Notes under the pieces: model-generated
Database searches by the model: none
Told to the model about the DNA's origin: nothing
Seen by the model: the letters and a program-made list of their open reading frames with translations, nothing else
Part shown: piece by piece, positions 7,907 through 19,616 of the stretch
Position numbering within the stretch: the stretch's first letter is position 1
Layout: the number at the start of each line of letters is the position of its first letter
Made by a program: the position numbers and the translations under genes
Assembly (NCBI GenBank): GCA_021800795.1
Contig: JAJYYO010000002.1
Span: 129,354-193,353 of the forward strand
Length of the DNA stretch: 64,000 bases
Reading direction: 5' to 3'
Source of the DNA: Pseudomonadota bacterium
GTDB lineage: Bacteria; Pseudomonadota; Gammaproteobacteria; Burkholderiales; Gallionellaceae

Positions 7907-9133
7907 ATGACTATACCTGTCGACATGCCTCCTGCAAAAACCGCCTATAAGATTTTATCGCTCAGAATGCAGGTGCTTGCAATTGCCGGCATCGTATTAC
8001 TGCTGGGTGCTGCGGGTTTGGGAGTCCATTTTCTGTCGGAAAAACCAGAGGTAAAGACAGTCAAGCCAGAGGCGCCCGGTACTTTTCGTCCTACCAGGGC
8101 GCAAATGGAAAGTCTCGGTGTTTTACAGGTTCAACAGATGGGCTTTCGAGGGGAGCAGGTGACCGATGGCAGTATCGTTTACAACGATGATGTTACCACG
8201 CCGGTATTCTCGCCGTATTCCGGACAGGTGACGCGTGTTATCGCAAAACTGGGCGACACGGTTAAAAAAGGCGATCCGCTGATGGCGGTGGCGGCCGTGG
8301 AATTCGTGCAGGCGAAGAACAGTCTGATAGCGGCACATGCACAGGTGACATTGACGACAGCCGCCGAAGCGCGTCAGCATGAGCTTTATCTGGCGAAGGC
8401 CGGTTCTTTCAAGGACTGGCTGCAAAGTCAGTCCGATCTGAGCACGGCACAGGGCAATCTGCAGGCGGCGAAAAATCAGTTGAGCATTCTGGGAAAATCC
8501 GGGAAGCAGATCAGCGCGCTTGAAAACGGAGCAAGCTCATCTGAAAGCAACCCGGAAACGCTGGTTTTAGCGCCAGTCTCGGGCACCGTGACGCAGCGCC
8601 AGGTGGGGGTGGGTCAGTATATTCAGAGCGCAGGGGCCGCCAGTCCGGTTTACACCATCAGCAATTTATCCACGGTCTGGCTGCTTGCCAACGTCCGGGA
8701 GACGGATGCGCCGCTCGTTCATGTCGGGCAACTGCTTGAAGCGCATGTACTGGCGTTTCCGGATCGTATCTTCAAGGCGAAAGTTGCCTGGATCGCCCCG
8801 GCTGTTGATCCGGTGACGCACCGTCTGGCGGTACGCGCCCAAATCGACAACAGCAACGGTGAATTGAAACCGATGATGTTTGCCAATTTCAGTATCGTGA
8901 CCGGTGACGAAGTAAAAGCCGTCGGGGTGCCGCAGAGCGCCGTGGTGTATGAAGGCAGCGGGGCGCATGTGTTTGTGGCAAACAGTGACGGCACGCTGGC
9001 GATACGCCAGGTTCGCATCGGGCGCAGTAACGGCAACCTGCTGGAAGTCAGCGAGGGTTTAACGGCCGGCGAGAAGATCGTCACCCGCGGCACGTTGTTT
9101 ATCGACCGCGCGACCGGCGGGAGTGAGCAATGA
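7907..9133 (+). CDS. RND efflux periplasmic adaptor (membrane fusion protein)
   Basis: The 408-aa protein has an N-terminal membrane anchor at about 21-43 and then the adaptor order: barrel-sandwich half (VFSPYSGQVTRVIAKLGDTV), helical hairpin (VEFVQAKNSLIAAHAQ), second half (VLAPVSGTVTQRQVGVGQYI), beta-barrel (VWLLANVRETDAPLV) and membrane-proximal domain. It resembles CzcB/CusB-type adaptors. In the periplasm it would link the inner-membrane pump to the outer-membrane channel. The stop overlaps the pump start (ATGA), so the operon is tightly coupled. No metal-binding His- or Met-rich tail is visible, so the substrate is open. Confidence 0.9.
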   Translation: MTIPVDMPPAKTAYKILSLRMQVLAIAGIVLLLGAAGLGVHFLSEKPEVKTVKPEAPGTFRPTRAQMESLGVLQVQQMGFRGEQVTDGSIVYNDDVTTPVFSPYSGQVTRVIAKLGDTVKKGDPLMAVAAVEFVQAKNSLIAAHAQVTLTTAAEARQHELYLAKAGSFKDWLQSQSDLSTAQGNLQAAKNQLSILGKSGKQISALENGASSSESNPETLVLAPVSGTVTQRQVGVGQYIQSAGAASPVYTISNLSTVWLLANVRETDAPLVHVGQLLEAHVLAFPDRIFKAKVAWIAPAVDPVTHRLAVRAQIDNSNGELKPMMFANFSIVTGDEVKAVGVPQSAVVYEGSGAHVFVANSDGTLAIRQVRIGRSNGNLLEVSEGLTAGEKIVTRGTLFIDRATGGSEQ

Positions 9134-12100
9134 ATCGTGTTGTCGTATTCGCGCTCAAGCAGCGGGTTGCTGTCTTGCTCATGATGGCGACCCTTTTTGT
9201 CGCAGGCATAGTCAGCTTTATTAAACTCAATATAGAAGCCTACCCGGATCCGGTGCCGCCCCTGGTCGATATCATTACCCAGAGCACGGGTCAGTCCGCC
9301 GAGGAGATCGAGCGTTACATCACCATTCCGCTCGAAGTGCAGTTGGCCGGTATTCCTCATGTCACGACGGTGCGCACCATTTCGCTGTTCGGCCTGTCCG
9401 ATGTCAAGGTGCAGTTCACTTATGACATTAGTTACAAGGATGCCGAGCAGCAGGTGATCAATCGCTTATCTCAACTGTCGCCGCTGCCCAACGGGGCGAT
9501 GCCGCAGATTTCACCGACCAGCCCGATAGGTGAAATCCTGCGCTACCGCGTGTACGGCCCGCCGGGCTACTCCGTGCAGGATTTGAAGACCGTTGAAGAC
9601 TGGATGCTGGAGCGGCGTTTCAAGGCGGTGCCCGGCGTAATCGATGTCAATGGCTGGGGTGGCAAGAGCAAGGACTATGAAATCAGCATCGATCTGTCCA
9701 GGCTGATTCATTACGGGCTGACCATGCCGCAGGTGCTGCAGGCAATAGGCAACAGCAACCTCAATGTGGGCGGCCAAACTGTCAATTTCGGGCCTCAGGC
9801 GGCGGTGGTGCGCGGCATTGGTCTGATTCATTCGATGGAGGATATCCGCAACACGATGCTGGCCGCGAACAACGGCGCCCCTGTCTTGGTTCGCGATGTC
9901 GCGACCGTCAGCGTCAGCAATCTGCCGCGACTGGGGATTGCCGGAAACGACGGGGACGACGACATCGTGCAGGGCATCGTGTTGATGCGGCGCGGGGAAC
10001 AAAGCACGCCGACCATAAAACGGGTTGAGGCCGAGCTTGAAAAGATCAACAAATCCGGGATATTGCCGCCGGGCGTGCATATCGAGCGAATCTACGACCG
10101 CAGCGAACTGATCGGCGTGACCACGCACACTGTCATCGAAAACCTGTTGTTCGGTATCGTGCTGATTTTCATCGTGCAGTGGGTATTTCTGGGCAATCTG
10201 CGCAGTGCAATCATCGTCAGCGCGACGATTCCGTTCGCCATGTTTTTCGCCATCATCATCATGACGTTGCGCGGTGAGTCCGCCAATTTGCTGTCGGTCG
10301 GCGCCATCGATTTCGGCCTGATTGTCGATGCGACGGTGATCATGGTGGAAAATATTTTCCGCCATCTGGCCGAAAGTAAGGAAAAAACGCATGCGGAAGC
10401 GCCGCTATTCATGCAATACATTCGACCTGACTCTTCGCTGCACGGCAAATTGGCGCATATTGCCTTTTCCGCAACCGAAGTTAACCGTTCGATCTTTTTC
10501 TCCGCTGCCATCATCATCGCCGGCTTCATCCCCCTGTTTACCTTAAGCGGCGTCGAAGGGCACATTTTCGGGCCGATGGCCTCCACCTATGCTTACGCCA
10601 TCATCGGCGGGTTGATCGCGACCTTTACGATTGCGCCGGCCTTAAGCTCGCTGCTGTTGCCCGCGCATGTGACCGAGACCGAAACCTTTGCGGTGGAATG
10701 GCTGAGGCGCATTTATACGCCGCTGATCGGGTTTGCTCTTGCGAATCGGGTGATGATGCTGGGCATGGCCGCGCTGCTGGTGATATTGGCCGGATTTGCA
10801 GTGCGTTCGCTGGGAATGGAGTTCATGCCCAAGCTTGAGGAAGGCAATATGTGGATCAGAGCCTCGATGCCCGACTCCATTTCGCTGGAAGAGAGCAATG
10901 CCTACGTCAACCGGATGCGCACCCTGATCAAAAGCTATCCGGAGGTGCAAACCGTCATCTCGCAAAACGGGCGGCCTGATGACGGAACCGATGCGACCGG
11001 TTTTTTCAATGCGGAATTCTTTGTGCCGTTAATTCCTTTCGATACATGGCCCAAGGGAGTTGACAAGGAAAAACTGACTGAGGAAATCAGCTCAAAGATG
11101 CAAGCCGGGTTTCCGGGCGTGGAGTTCAATTTTTCGCAATACATCGAGGACAACGTGGAAGAAGCATCGTCCGGCGTCAAGGGACAAAACTCGGTCAAGT
11201 TGTATGGCAACGATCTGGCCGAATTGGAAAAAACCGCCGGGCAGATTCAGTCGGTGATGGCGAAAGTGCCTGGGATTACCGATCTGTCTATCTTCCGGGC
11301 GCTGGGTCAGCCGACGGTCAGGATCGACATCGACCGCGTACGGGCGGCACGTTACGGTCTGGCGCCCGGCGACATCAACGCAACGGTACAGGCAGCGATA
11401 GGCGGACAGGCTGCCGGAAACCTGTATGAGGATGGCAGTGACCGCAATTTCCCGATGATCGTTCGCATGGCTCAGCATGACCGGAAAAGTCTGGATGCGA
11501 TCAGGCGCATTACCATCGGGGCTCCCAATCCAAGCGGCAACGGGGTGGTTCAAATTCCGTTGGCCGATGTTGCCGACGTCAAACTGGTCTCCGGCGCATC
11601 CTTCATCTATCGGGAAGGCCAGGAGCGCTACATACCAATCAAATTCAGCGTGCGGGGCCGCGATCTGGGCGGCGCGGTCATGGAAGCGCAGCAAAAGGTG
11701 GCGGAACAGGTAAAAATACCCGGCGGATACCGGCTGGAGTGGGTGGGTGAATTCGGGCAAATGAATGAGGCGATGGCTCGCCTGAAGGTCGTCGTACCCT
11801 TGAGTCTGGGTCTCATCATGCTGCTGCTGTTTTTCAACTTCAGTTCGATTGCCGACACCCTGCTTGCCGCCAGCGTGATGCCGATGGCGCTGATAGGCGG
11901 GATTTTTGCACTCTATCTGACTGGAACCCCGTTCAGCGTGTCGGCAGCGATCGGTTTTATCGGCCTGTTCGGCATCTCGGTGATGGAGGGCATCATTGTG
12001 CTGACTTATTTCAATCAGCTCATCGAAACGGGAGTGGAGCGTTCACAAGCGATCCAAAAGTCCTGTCAGACCAGGTTGCGACCGGTCATGATGACCTGTT

Positions 12101-12300
12101 GCGCGGCGTGCGTCGGCCTGTTGCCCGCAGCCTTCTCGACCGGCATCGGTTCGCAGGTGCAAAAACCGTTGGCATTGGTGGTGGTGGGCGGAATTTTGCT
12201 GGCGCCCGTGCTGGTGCTGATCATCCTGCCGCTGCTGATCGATCTTTTCTCCAGACGTAAATTCCCCTTGAAGGCAGCCGTCACGGCGGCAGAACCATGA
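9130..12300 (+). CDS. RND efflux pump, heavy-metal (CzcA/CusA) family
   Basis: This is a full-length 1056-aa inner-membrane RND permease with the usual two halves, each with one plus five transmembrane segments and a large periplasmic loop. TM4 contains D394-F-G-x3-D400-x6-E407 (DFGLIVDATVIMVEN), the triad of charged residues of CzcA-type heavy-metal pumps. This favours proton-driven export of a divalent cation over a drug, but the cation cannot be named. It sits between the adaptor and the outer-membrane lipoprotein genes with overlapping stops and starts. The divergent two-component system is the likely regulator. Confidence 0.9.
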   Translation: MNRVVVFALKQRVAVLLMMATLFVAGIVSFIKLNIEAYPDPVPPLVDIITQSTGQSAEEIERYITIPLEVQLAGIPHVTTVRTISLFGLSDVKVQFTYDISYKDAEQQVINRLSQLSPLPNGAMPQISPTSPIGEILRYRVYGPPGYSVQDLKTVEDWMLERRFKAVPGVIDVNGWGGKSKDYEISIDLSRLIHYGLTMPQVLQAIGNSNLNVGGQTVNFGPQAAVVRGIGLIHSMEDIRNTMLAANNGAPVLVRDVATVSVSNLPRLGIAGNDGDDDIVQGIVLMRRGEQSTPTIKRVEAELEKINKSGILPPGVHIERIYDRSELIGVTTHTVIENLLFGIVLIFIVQWVFLGNLRSAIIVSATIPFAMFFAIIIMTLRGESANLLSVGAIDFGLIVDATVIMVENIFRHLAESKEKTHAEAPLFMQYIRPDSSLHGKLAHIAFSATEVNRSIFFSAAIIIAGFIPLFTLSGVEGHIFGPMASTYAYAIIGGLIATFTIAPALSSLLLPAHVTETETFAVEWLRRIYTPLIGFALANRVMMLGMAALLVILAGFAVRSLGMEFMPKLEEGNMWIRASMPDSISLEESNAYVNRMRTLIKSYPEVQTVISQNGRPDDGTDATGFFNAEFFVPLIPFDTWPKGVDKEKLTEEISSKMQAGFPGVEFNFSQYIEDNVEEASSGVKGQNSVKLYGNDLAELEKTAGQIQSVMAKVPGITDLSIFRALGQPTVRIDIDRVRAARYGLAPGDINATVQAAIGGQAAGNLYEDGSDRNFPMIVRMAQHDRKSLDAIRRITIGAPNPSGNGVVQIPLADVADVKLVSGASFIYREGQERYIPIKFSVRGRDLGGAVMEAQQKVAEQVKIPGGYRLEWVGEFGQMNEAMARLKVVVPLSLGLIMLLLFFNFSSIADTLLAASVMPMALIGGIFALYLTGTPFSVSAAIGFIGLFGISVMEGIIVLTYFNQLIETGVERSQAIQKSCQTRLRPVMMTCCAACVGLLPAAFSTGIGSQVQKPLALVVVGGILLAPVLVLIILPLLIDLFSRRKFPLKAAVTAAEP

Positions 12301-13835
12301 TGAAATCATTTCCAGAATTACGCTGTGCGGTATTCCTGATAATATTGCCGATCGTTACCGGTTGCGCGGTGGGCCCCGATTTTAAGCGGCCCGATGCGCC
12401 CAAGGCGACCGGTTATGCGCCCGCTGCCGCGAGCGTACCTGTATTGGCAGGAGAGTCGCAGCGATTCAATCCCAAGGCGGATGTCCCGTTTGACTGGTGG
12501 AAACTGTTTGGTTCACCTGAAATCAACTCACTGATAGAGCGTGCCTTCAAAGCCAACCCGGATATCGCATCCGCTCAGGCAGCCCTGCGTCAGGCGCAAC
12601 AGAATGCGGTTGCGCAACAGGGATTTTTCTATCCGACGGTCGGTGTGAGTTACTCGCCTTCACGCAACAAGCTGGCGGGCAATATGGGCGGCAACTCTCC
12701 CGGTATACAGGGTAACGGCACTGTGATTCAGACAGGCTCGAATCCTGCCGGCCCCGTCTATAATTCACCCGCCTATTACAATTTTCACGTGGCGCAGTTA
12801 ACCGTCGGTTATGTGCCGGACGTATTCGGCCTCAACCGCAGAATGGTTGAATCGGCTCAGACACAGGTAGATGCTCAAAAAATGCAACTGGAAGCGACCT
12901 ATATTACGCTTGCCTCGAACGTGGTTGCCGCAGCGATACAGGAAGCATCGCTGCGCGCGCAGATAGCCGCAATGAAAAAAGTGGTCGGTTTCAACAGGCA
13001 GATGCTTGAACTCTTGCAGGCTCAATACAGGCTGGGAGACGTATCCGGCGTGGATGTTGCGGCGCAGGAGTCATTGCTCGCGTCCGTGGAGCAGACGCTG
13101 GCGCCGCTTCAGGCACAGCTTGAGCAAACGCGCGATTTGATACGCGCGCTGGCAGGTAATTCGCCGGATGAGGAGGTCGAGGAAAAGTTTGAACTTGCAT
13201 CGCTTCATTTGCCGGTGGAACTGCCGCTCAGCCTGCCTTCCAGAATTGTCGAACAACGTCCGGATGTACGCGCTGCCGAAGAGCAGCTGCACTTTGCGAG
13301 CGCACAGGCAGGGGTGGCTATCGCCAACAGACTGCCGCAATTTGCGTTGACCGCAGCCATCGGCGGTATGGCGGATAATCCCTCATGGATGTTCCGTTCC
13401 GGCGGCGGTTTTTTCAATCTGGCGGCCAGTGTCAGTCAGACCATTTTTGACGGGGGTACGCTGCATGCCAGGTCACGCGCCGCTGAACAGGCGCTGATCG
13501 GGGCAGGTGCGCAGTATCGCAGCACGGTGATCGCCGCATTGCAGAATGTCGCCGACACGTTGTACACGATACAGTCGGATGCCTCGCAGCTCAAGGCGGC
13601 AGCATCCGGCGCACTGGCGGCCAGGACATCAGTTGAACTTGTCCGCAAACAATATCAGTTGGGCGCGGTAAATTATCAGGCACAGTTAGCGGCCGAACAA
13701 AATGATCAACTGGCTGCGATCAATCTGACGCAGGCGCAAGCCAGTCGTCTTGGCGTGACCGTCGCGCTTTACCAGGCGCTGGGTGGAGGATGGTGGAATC
13801 GCCCCGTTACGCCTGCTGATAAACGGCAGCAGTAA
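12297..13835 (+). CDS. Outer-membrane efflux lipoprotein, NodT family
   Basis: The 512-aa precursor has a lipoprotein signal with lipobox VTGC (Cys23), followed by AVGPDFKRPDAP, the signature start of NodT-type channels. Two OEP repeats follow (FKANPDIASAQAALRQAQQN; RPDVRAAEEQLHFASAQAGVAIANRLPQ). It should form the trimeric outer-membrane exit duct for the RND pump encoded upstream. Two ATGs in a row (12297, 12300) overlap the pump stop. Its stop abuts the stop of convergent uppP with no gap, leaving no room for an intergenic terminator. Confidence 0.92.
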   Translation: MMKSFPELRCAVFLIILPIVTGCAVGPDFKRPDAPKATGYAPAAASVPVLAGESQRFNPKADVPFDWWKLFGSPEINSLIERAFKANPDIASAQAALRQAQQNAVAQQGFFYPTVGVSYSPSRNKLAGNMGGNSPGIQGNGTVIQTGSNPAGPVYNSPAYYNFHVAQLTVGYVPDVFGLNRRMVESAQTQVDAQKMQLEATYITLASNVVAAAIQEASLRAQIAAMKKVVGFNRQMLELLQAQYRLGDVSGVDVAAQESLLASVEQTLAPLQAQLEQTRDLIRALAGNSPDEEVEEKFELASLHLPVELPLSLPSRIVEQRPDVRAAEEQLHFASAQAGVAIANRLPQFALTAAIGGMADNPSWMFRSGGGFFNLAASVSQTIFDGGTLHARSRAAEQALIGAGAQYRSTVIAALQNVADTLYTIQSDASQLKAAASGALAARTSVELVRKQYQLGAVNYQAQLAAEQNDQLAAINLTQAQASRLGVTVALYQALGGGWWNRPVTPADKRQQ

Positions 13836-14663
13836 TCAGGCTGCCGACCAGCTCACCATGCCGGTGTAATAGGTGAGCAGCACGATCAGGCCGAAGGCGA
13901 TGCGATACCAGGCGAACACGGTGAAATCGTGGCTGCTGATGAAGCGCAACAGCCAGCGCACGCACAGGAAAGCCGAGATGAAAGAGGCGGTAAAGCCCAC
14001 TGCCCACATGCCCAGGTCGGAGCCCGAAAGCAAGGCGCGTTCCTTGTACATTTCATACACCGTTGCGGCGATCAGCGTGGGCATGGCGAGGAAAAAGGTG
14101 AATTCCGTCGCGGCGCGGCGCGAAAGGCCGAAAAACAGCCCGCCTATGATGGTGGCGCCCGAACGCGAAGTGCCGGGGATCAGCGCCAGCGCCTGAGCGA
14201 AGCCGACTTTCAGGGCGCCGCGCCAGTCCAGATCGTCCGCAGTTTCCACGGTAATCACATGCTTGCGTTTTTCCGCCCACAGGATGAACAGCGCCCCGAC
14301 GATGGAGGTGACGGCGACGGTAAGCGGATTGAACAGCGCCGCCTTGATGTGTTTGCCGAAAAGCAGGCCGATAATGGCCAGCGGCAGAAAGGCGATTGCA
14401 ATGTTGAACAGAAAGCGCTTCGCGGCGGCATCGCCTTTTTGCACGCCCGCTACCAGCGAGGTAATCTTGGCTCGGTATTCCCACATCACGGCCATGATGG
14501 CAGCCGACTGGATGACGATCTCGAACAGTTTGCCGCGCTCGTCGTTGAAATGGAGCAGGCTGCCGACCACGATCAGATGACCGGTCGAGGAAATCGGCAG
14601 AAATTCGGTCAGGCCTTCGACGATGCCGAGGATGGCGGCTTTAAGCAACAAAATAGTGTCCAT
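13836..14663 (-). CDS. uppP: Undecaprenyl-diphosphatase
   Basis: The 275-aa polytopic membrane protein carries the BacA/UppP motifs [16 protein letters not shown] near the N terminus and [20 protein letters not shown]. It removes a phosphate from undecaprenyl pyrophosphate to recycle the carrier lipid for cell-wall synthesis and gives bacitracin tolerance. It follows the DUF1289 gene by 22 nt and thiC on the same strand, so it may be read from the thiC unit, although function does not link them. Confidence 0.95.
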   Translation of the reverse strand: MDTILLLKAAILGIVEGLTEFLPISSTGHLIVVGSLLHFNDERGKLFEIVIQSAAIMAVMWEYRAKITSLVAGVQKGDAAAKRFLFNIAIAFLPLAIIGLLFGKHIKAALFNPLTVAVTSIVGALFILWAEKRKHVITVETADDLDWRGALKVGFAQALALIPGTSRSGATIIGGLFFGLSRRAATEFTFFLAMPTLIAATVYEMYKERALLSGSDLGMWAVGFTASFISAFLCVRWLLRFISSHDFTVFAWYRIAFGLIVLLTYYTGMVSWSAA

Positions 14664-14685
14664 CGTTTTTCCTGTAGCGCGGGTT

Positions 14686-14874
14686 TTAACCCGCCATCTC
14701 GCAAATTATTGAGATACGCCGATTCACTGCGCAGCGTTCCTCTTCGCTCATTTCCACCCAGCGCGTTACCTCTTCGAAGGTGCGCAGGCAGCTGCGGCAC
14801 ACATCATCTCCCAGCACCGTGGTGCAGTGCCCGATACACGGGCTTTCCGAAGTCACGGCGGGCGACGGTTGCAT
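14686..14874 (-). CDS. DUF1289-domain small cysteine protein
   Basis: The 62-aa protein has the DUF1289 (YdhL-like) pattern [29 protein letters not shown], with four cysteines that suggest a bound metal or small cluster, then a helical W..M..EER segment. The function of the family is not established. It lies three bases after the thiC stop and 22 nt before uppP, so it is part of a thiC-DUF1289-uppP run. Although short, the spacing and motif make it a confident gene. Confidence 0.85.
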   Translation of the reverse strand: MQPSPAVTSESPCIGHCTTVLGDDVCRSCLRTFEEVTRWVEMSEEERCAVNRRISIICEMAG

Positions 14875-14877
14875 GAA

Positions 14878-16958
<2,081 letters not shown>

Positions 16959-17012
16959 TTACGGAAGGTACTGGAAAAGTAGGGGAAAAGCAACCCGGTT
17001 GGCATAGTTGGG

Positions 17013-17042
17013 TTGAGCATCAGGGGTGTGTGTTGTTATACT
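17013..17042 (+). promoter_or_regulatory. Putative sigma-70 promoter for the methyltransferase-tolC unit
   Basis: TTGAGC at 17013 and TATACT at 17037 are separated by 18 nt and lie about 40 bp before the ATG at 17080. The -10 matches five of six consensus bases, the -35 four. Confidence 0.5.
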
Positions 17043-17079
17043 GGCAAAATAACAGCTAAATTAACCGGGTTAAATCAAA

Positions 17080-17736
17080 ATGCAGAATATGGAACAAGCA
17101 CGCTTCAATATGATTGAACAGCAAATTCGCCCATGTGACGTATTGGAGGCGAGGATTCTGGAGCTGCTCCATCACGTGCGCCGTGAACATTTCGTGCCGG
17201 AAGATAAAAAGGCCATGGCCTTTATGGATATGGAAATACCGTTAGGTTACGGCGTGTTTATGTGGCAGCCCAAGCTGGAGGCGCGCGCCATACAGGAATT
17301 ACGCCTCGGGCGCCGCGACAGGGTGCTGGAAGTGGGCACCGGCAGCGGTTATCTGACCGCCTTGTTGTCCGCGCTGGCAGGGCATGTCACCTCGGTCGAA
17401 ATCGAGCCTGCATTGAGTGCGATGGCAAAGTCGCATTTGCATGCTTACCAGCGGGAAAACGTTGCGCTGGAGATCGGCGATGCGTCTTGCGGCTGGGGAG
17501 ACGGCGCAACCTACGATGCAATCGTGCTGACCGGCTCTACGCCGGTGTTGCCGGCAGCCTTTCAAAACAGCCTGAACATAGGCGGACGACTGTTTGCCAT
17601 CGTTGGCGATGCGCCGGTGATGGAGGTGAAGCTGATTACCCGGGTTTCGCCGGATACCTATGAAACAGTCAACCTGATGGAAACTTCCGTTGCACCGCTG
17701 CAAAATGCGCTACATCCCGAGCGGTTTGTATTTTAA
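17080..17736 (+). CDS. Protein-L-isoaspartate O-methyltransferase-like protein
   Basis: The 218-aa SAM-dependent methyltransferase has motif I VLEVGTGSGYLTALLSAL and a PIMT-like N terminus (NMIEQQIRP..VL..RILELLHHVRREHFVP). The PIMT active-site region, normally close to GQTISQP, reads PLGYGVFMWQPKLEARA here, without the Thr-Ile-Ser. This places it in the divergent PIMT-like branch often found before tolC in betaproteobacteria, and true isoaspartate repair is doubtful. It is cytoplasmic, with no signal. The tolC gene follows after 49 nt on the same strand. Confidence 0.8.
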   Translation: MQNMEQARFNMIEQQIRPCDVLEARILELLHHVRREHFVPEDKKAMAFMDMEIPLGYGVFMWQPKLEARAIQELRLGRRDRVLEVGTGSGYLTALLSALAGHVTSVEIEPALSAMAKSHLHAYQRENVALEIGDASCGWGDGATYDAIVLTGSTPVLPAAFQNSLNIGGRLFAIVGDAPVMEVKLITRVSPDTYETVNLMETSVAPLQNALHPERFVF

Positions 17737-17785
17737 ACTTTTGCATGGACTGATGCCGGGCCGGCAATAAAATGGCGCAAATTCG

Positions 17786-19105
17786 ATGAAAATTAAGCCT
17801 GCGATAGTTTTGCTGGTCACGATGCTGGCTGCGAACGATGTGCAGGCGGCTGATCTGCTGGATGTTTTTCACAGTGCACAGGCCAATGACCCGGTGATTG
17901 CCGCTGCGCGCGCCACACAACAGGCAGGACGGGAAAAACTGCCGCAGGGTCGTTCCCTGTTGATGCCCACGGTTAACCTTAGCGCAAATTCCACCACCAA
18001 CAATCAAAATGTTCAGTATCTTGGCTATCCGCTCACGGTCTTAAGCGGCAATTATCGTTATAACAGCAATGGTTATGGCGTGACGCTGGTGCAACCCCTG
18101 TACCGCCAGCAAAACTGGGTTGCCTATTCCGAGGCCGAGTTGCAGGTCGCGCAAACCGACGCACAACTGAGAATTGCAGAACAGGATCTGGTGTTGCGCA
18201 CTGCTCAGGCTTACTTCGATGTGCTGATCGCCCAGGACAGCGTACAGCTTGCCCAGGCGCAAAAGAGCGCGATTGCCGAGCAACTGGCTCAGGCTAAAAG
18301 GAATTTTGAAGTAGGCAGCGCCACGATTACCGACACCGACGAGGCGCAGGCGCGCCATGACCTGACCTATTCGCAGGAGATCGCAGCGCAGAACAATCTG
18401 GAAATCAAACGCGGCTTATTGCAGCAACTGATCAGCGCGCTGCCGCAAGATCTTAAAAGCATCGGGCCGCAATTCAGGCCGGAGGCGCCGCTGCCTGCCG
18501 ATATGGCAAAGTGGGTGAATGACGCCGAGCTGAATAACCCGCAACTTGCCATTGCCCATGCCGGGTTTGAGCTGGCCAAAAAAGAAGTTGAGAAAAATCG
18601 CGGCGGACATTATCCCACCCTGGATATGGTGGCTAACTATTCGACCAATAATGTCGGCGGCAGTATGGCCAGCGATATCACTACCAGAAGCATAGGCGTG
18701 CAGCTCAATGTGCCGATATTTGAGGGAGGCGCTGTGAATTCCAGATGGCGCGAAGCGGAAGCCAATCGCGAACGTGCTCGCCAGGAGCTGGAAAACGCCC
18801 GGCGCAGTGTTGAACAGCAGACACGCCAGGCATATCTTGGCGTGGTGAGCGGCGCAGCCCAGGTCTATGCCTTGCAGCAGGCGCTCACCTCCAGCGTAAG
18901 CGTGCTGGAAGCGAGCAAACTGGGGCAGGAAGTGGGTGTGCGCACCAACCTCGATGTTTTGAACGCGCAGCAGCAACTCTATTCGACGCGCCGCGATTTG
19001 TATCAGGCGCAATACAACTATCTGGTAAGCGAGCTGCGCCTGAAAGCATCAGTGGGTGAGCTGGGCGAAGCGGAACTGGCCAAGGTCAATCAGGCGCTGC
19101 ATTGA
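17786..19105 (+). CDS. tolC: TolC-family outer-membrane channel protein
   Basis: The 439-aa precursor has a Sec signal peptide of about 22 residues ending VQA/AD. The mature part is a TolC-type channel: LLDVFHSAQANDPVIAAARA at the start, two OEP repeats (LVQPLYRQQNWVAYSEAELQVAQ; LNVPIFEGGAVNSRWREAEANRERARQELE) and NLDVLNAQQQLYSTRRDLYQAQYNYL near the end. There is no lipobox, so it belongs to the TolC/PrtF side rather than NodT. It would serve as the exit duct for type I secretion or efflux. It is probably co-transcribed with the methyltransferase gene and marks the left border of accessory island 1. Confidence 0.9.
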   Translation: MKIKPAIVLLVTMLAANDVQAADLLDVFHSAQANDPVIAAARATQQAGREKLPQGRSLLMPTVNLSANSTTNNQNVQYLGYPLTVLSGNYRYNSNGYGVTLVQPLYRQQNWVAYSEAELQVAQTDAQLRIAEQDLVLRTAQAYFDVLIAQDSVQLAQAQKSAIAEQLAQAKRNFEVGSATITDTDEAQARHDLTYSQEIAAQNNLEIKRGLLQQLISALPQDLKSIGPQFRPEAPLPADMAKWVNDAELNNPQLAIAHAGFELAKKEVEKNRGGHYPTLDMVANYSTNNVGGSMASDITTRSIGVQLNVPIFEGGAVNSRWREAEANRERARQELENARRSVEQQTRQAYLGVVSGAAQVYALQQALTSSVSVLEASKLGQEVGVRTNLDVLNAQQQLYSTRRDLYQAQYNYLVSELRLKASVGELGEAELAKVNQALH

Positions 19106-19616
19106 TTATGGGTGCAGCTGTGCCCCTAATAGTACGTTCGACTCATGAAGCACCAAACATGGGATTTGTGTGAAATGGACACACATAAGCCCAATGTTGA
19201 TAAACCCGAAAGCGGGCAAGTCGCTGGTTTCCCGACGAAATAATTGATCTGAACAAAAAGCGTCAAGGGTGACTTTCCGGCGATGTATCATCGGAACCGG
19301 CCATCCGCAATGTGCCATTTGCTCCAGTTGGCGGATAGCAGCGACGGGGTGCCTGAATTGTTAAGCTGGACGCAAAGCTTTTGCACTGCCGCCCAGCATG
19401 ACGACTGCTGAAGAGGTTAAACAGCTTTTACCTTGGAATGCATTCATTATAAAGGAAGCTGGACTACCGGCAGCATAGACGCTTCTTGTCAGCTAAATGG
19501 ATGAATGATGCCGATCTCATGTATACATTTTATTCAGGTCGAATGCCGCATATATACCGCCCTCCCCTTCGTGGTAGCATCCATTGACAATTAAAATATG
19601 CTGACAGGAAACACAA
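19106..19616. other. Gene-free 511-bp border of island 1
   Basis: No convincing gene is present. The 70-aa minus ORF at 19106-19318 resembles nothing I recognise. Around 19396-19447 a plus-strand frame reads TAEEVKQLLPWNAF, which faintly recalls the LLPWNW tail of IS66 transposases and could be a decayed insertion sequence. The hsdM promoter should lie in the last 100 bp (AT-rich, ttgaca at 19584, ribosome site aggaaa), but no clean -10 is seen. Confidence 0.4.

Noticed and set aside
13929-14876. 315-aa plus-strand ORF opposite uppP
   Set aside because: It is antisense to uppP and the DUF1289 gene, both with clear family motifs. Its composition (His/Arg/Gly-rich) is typical of an antisense shadow in GC-rich DNA.
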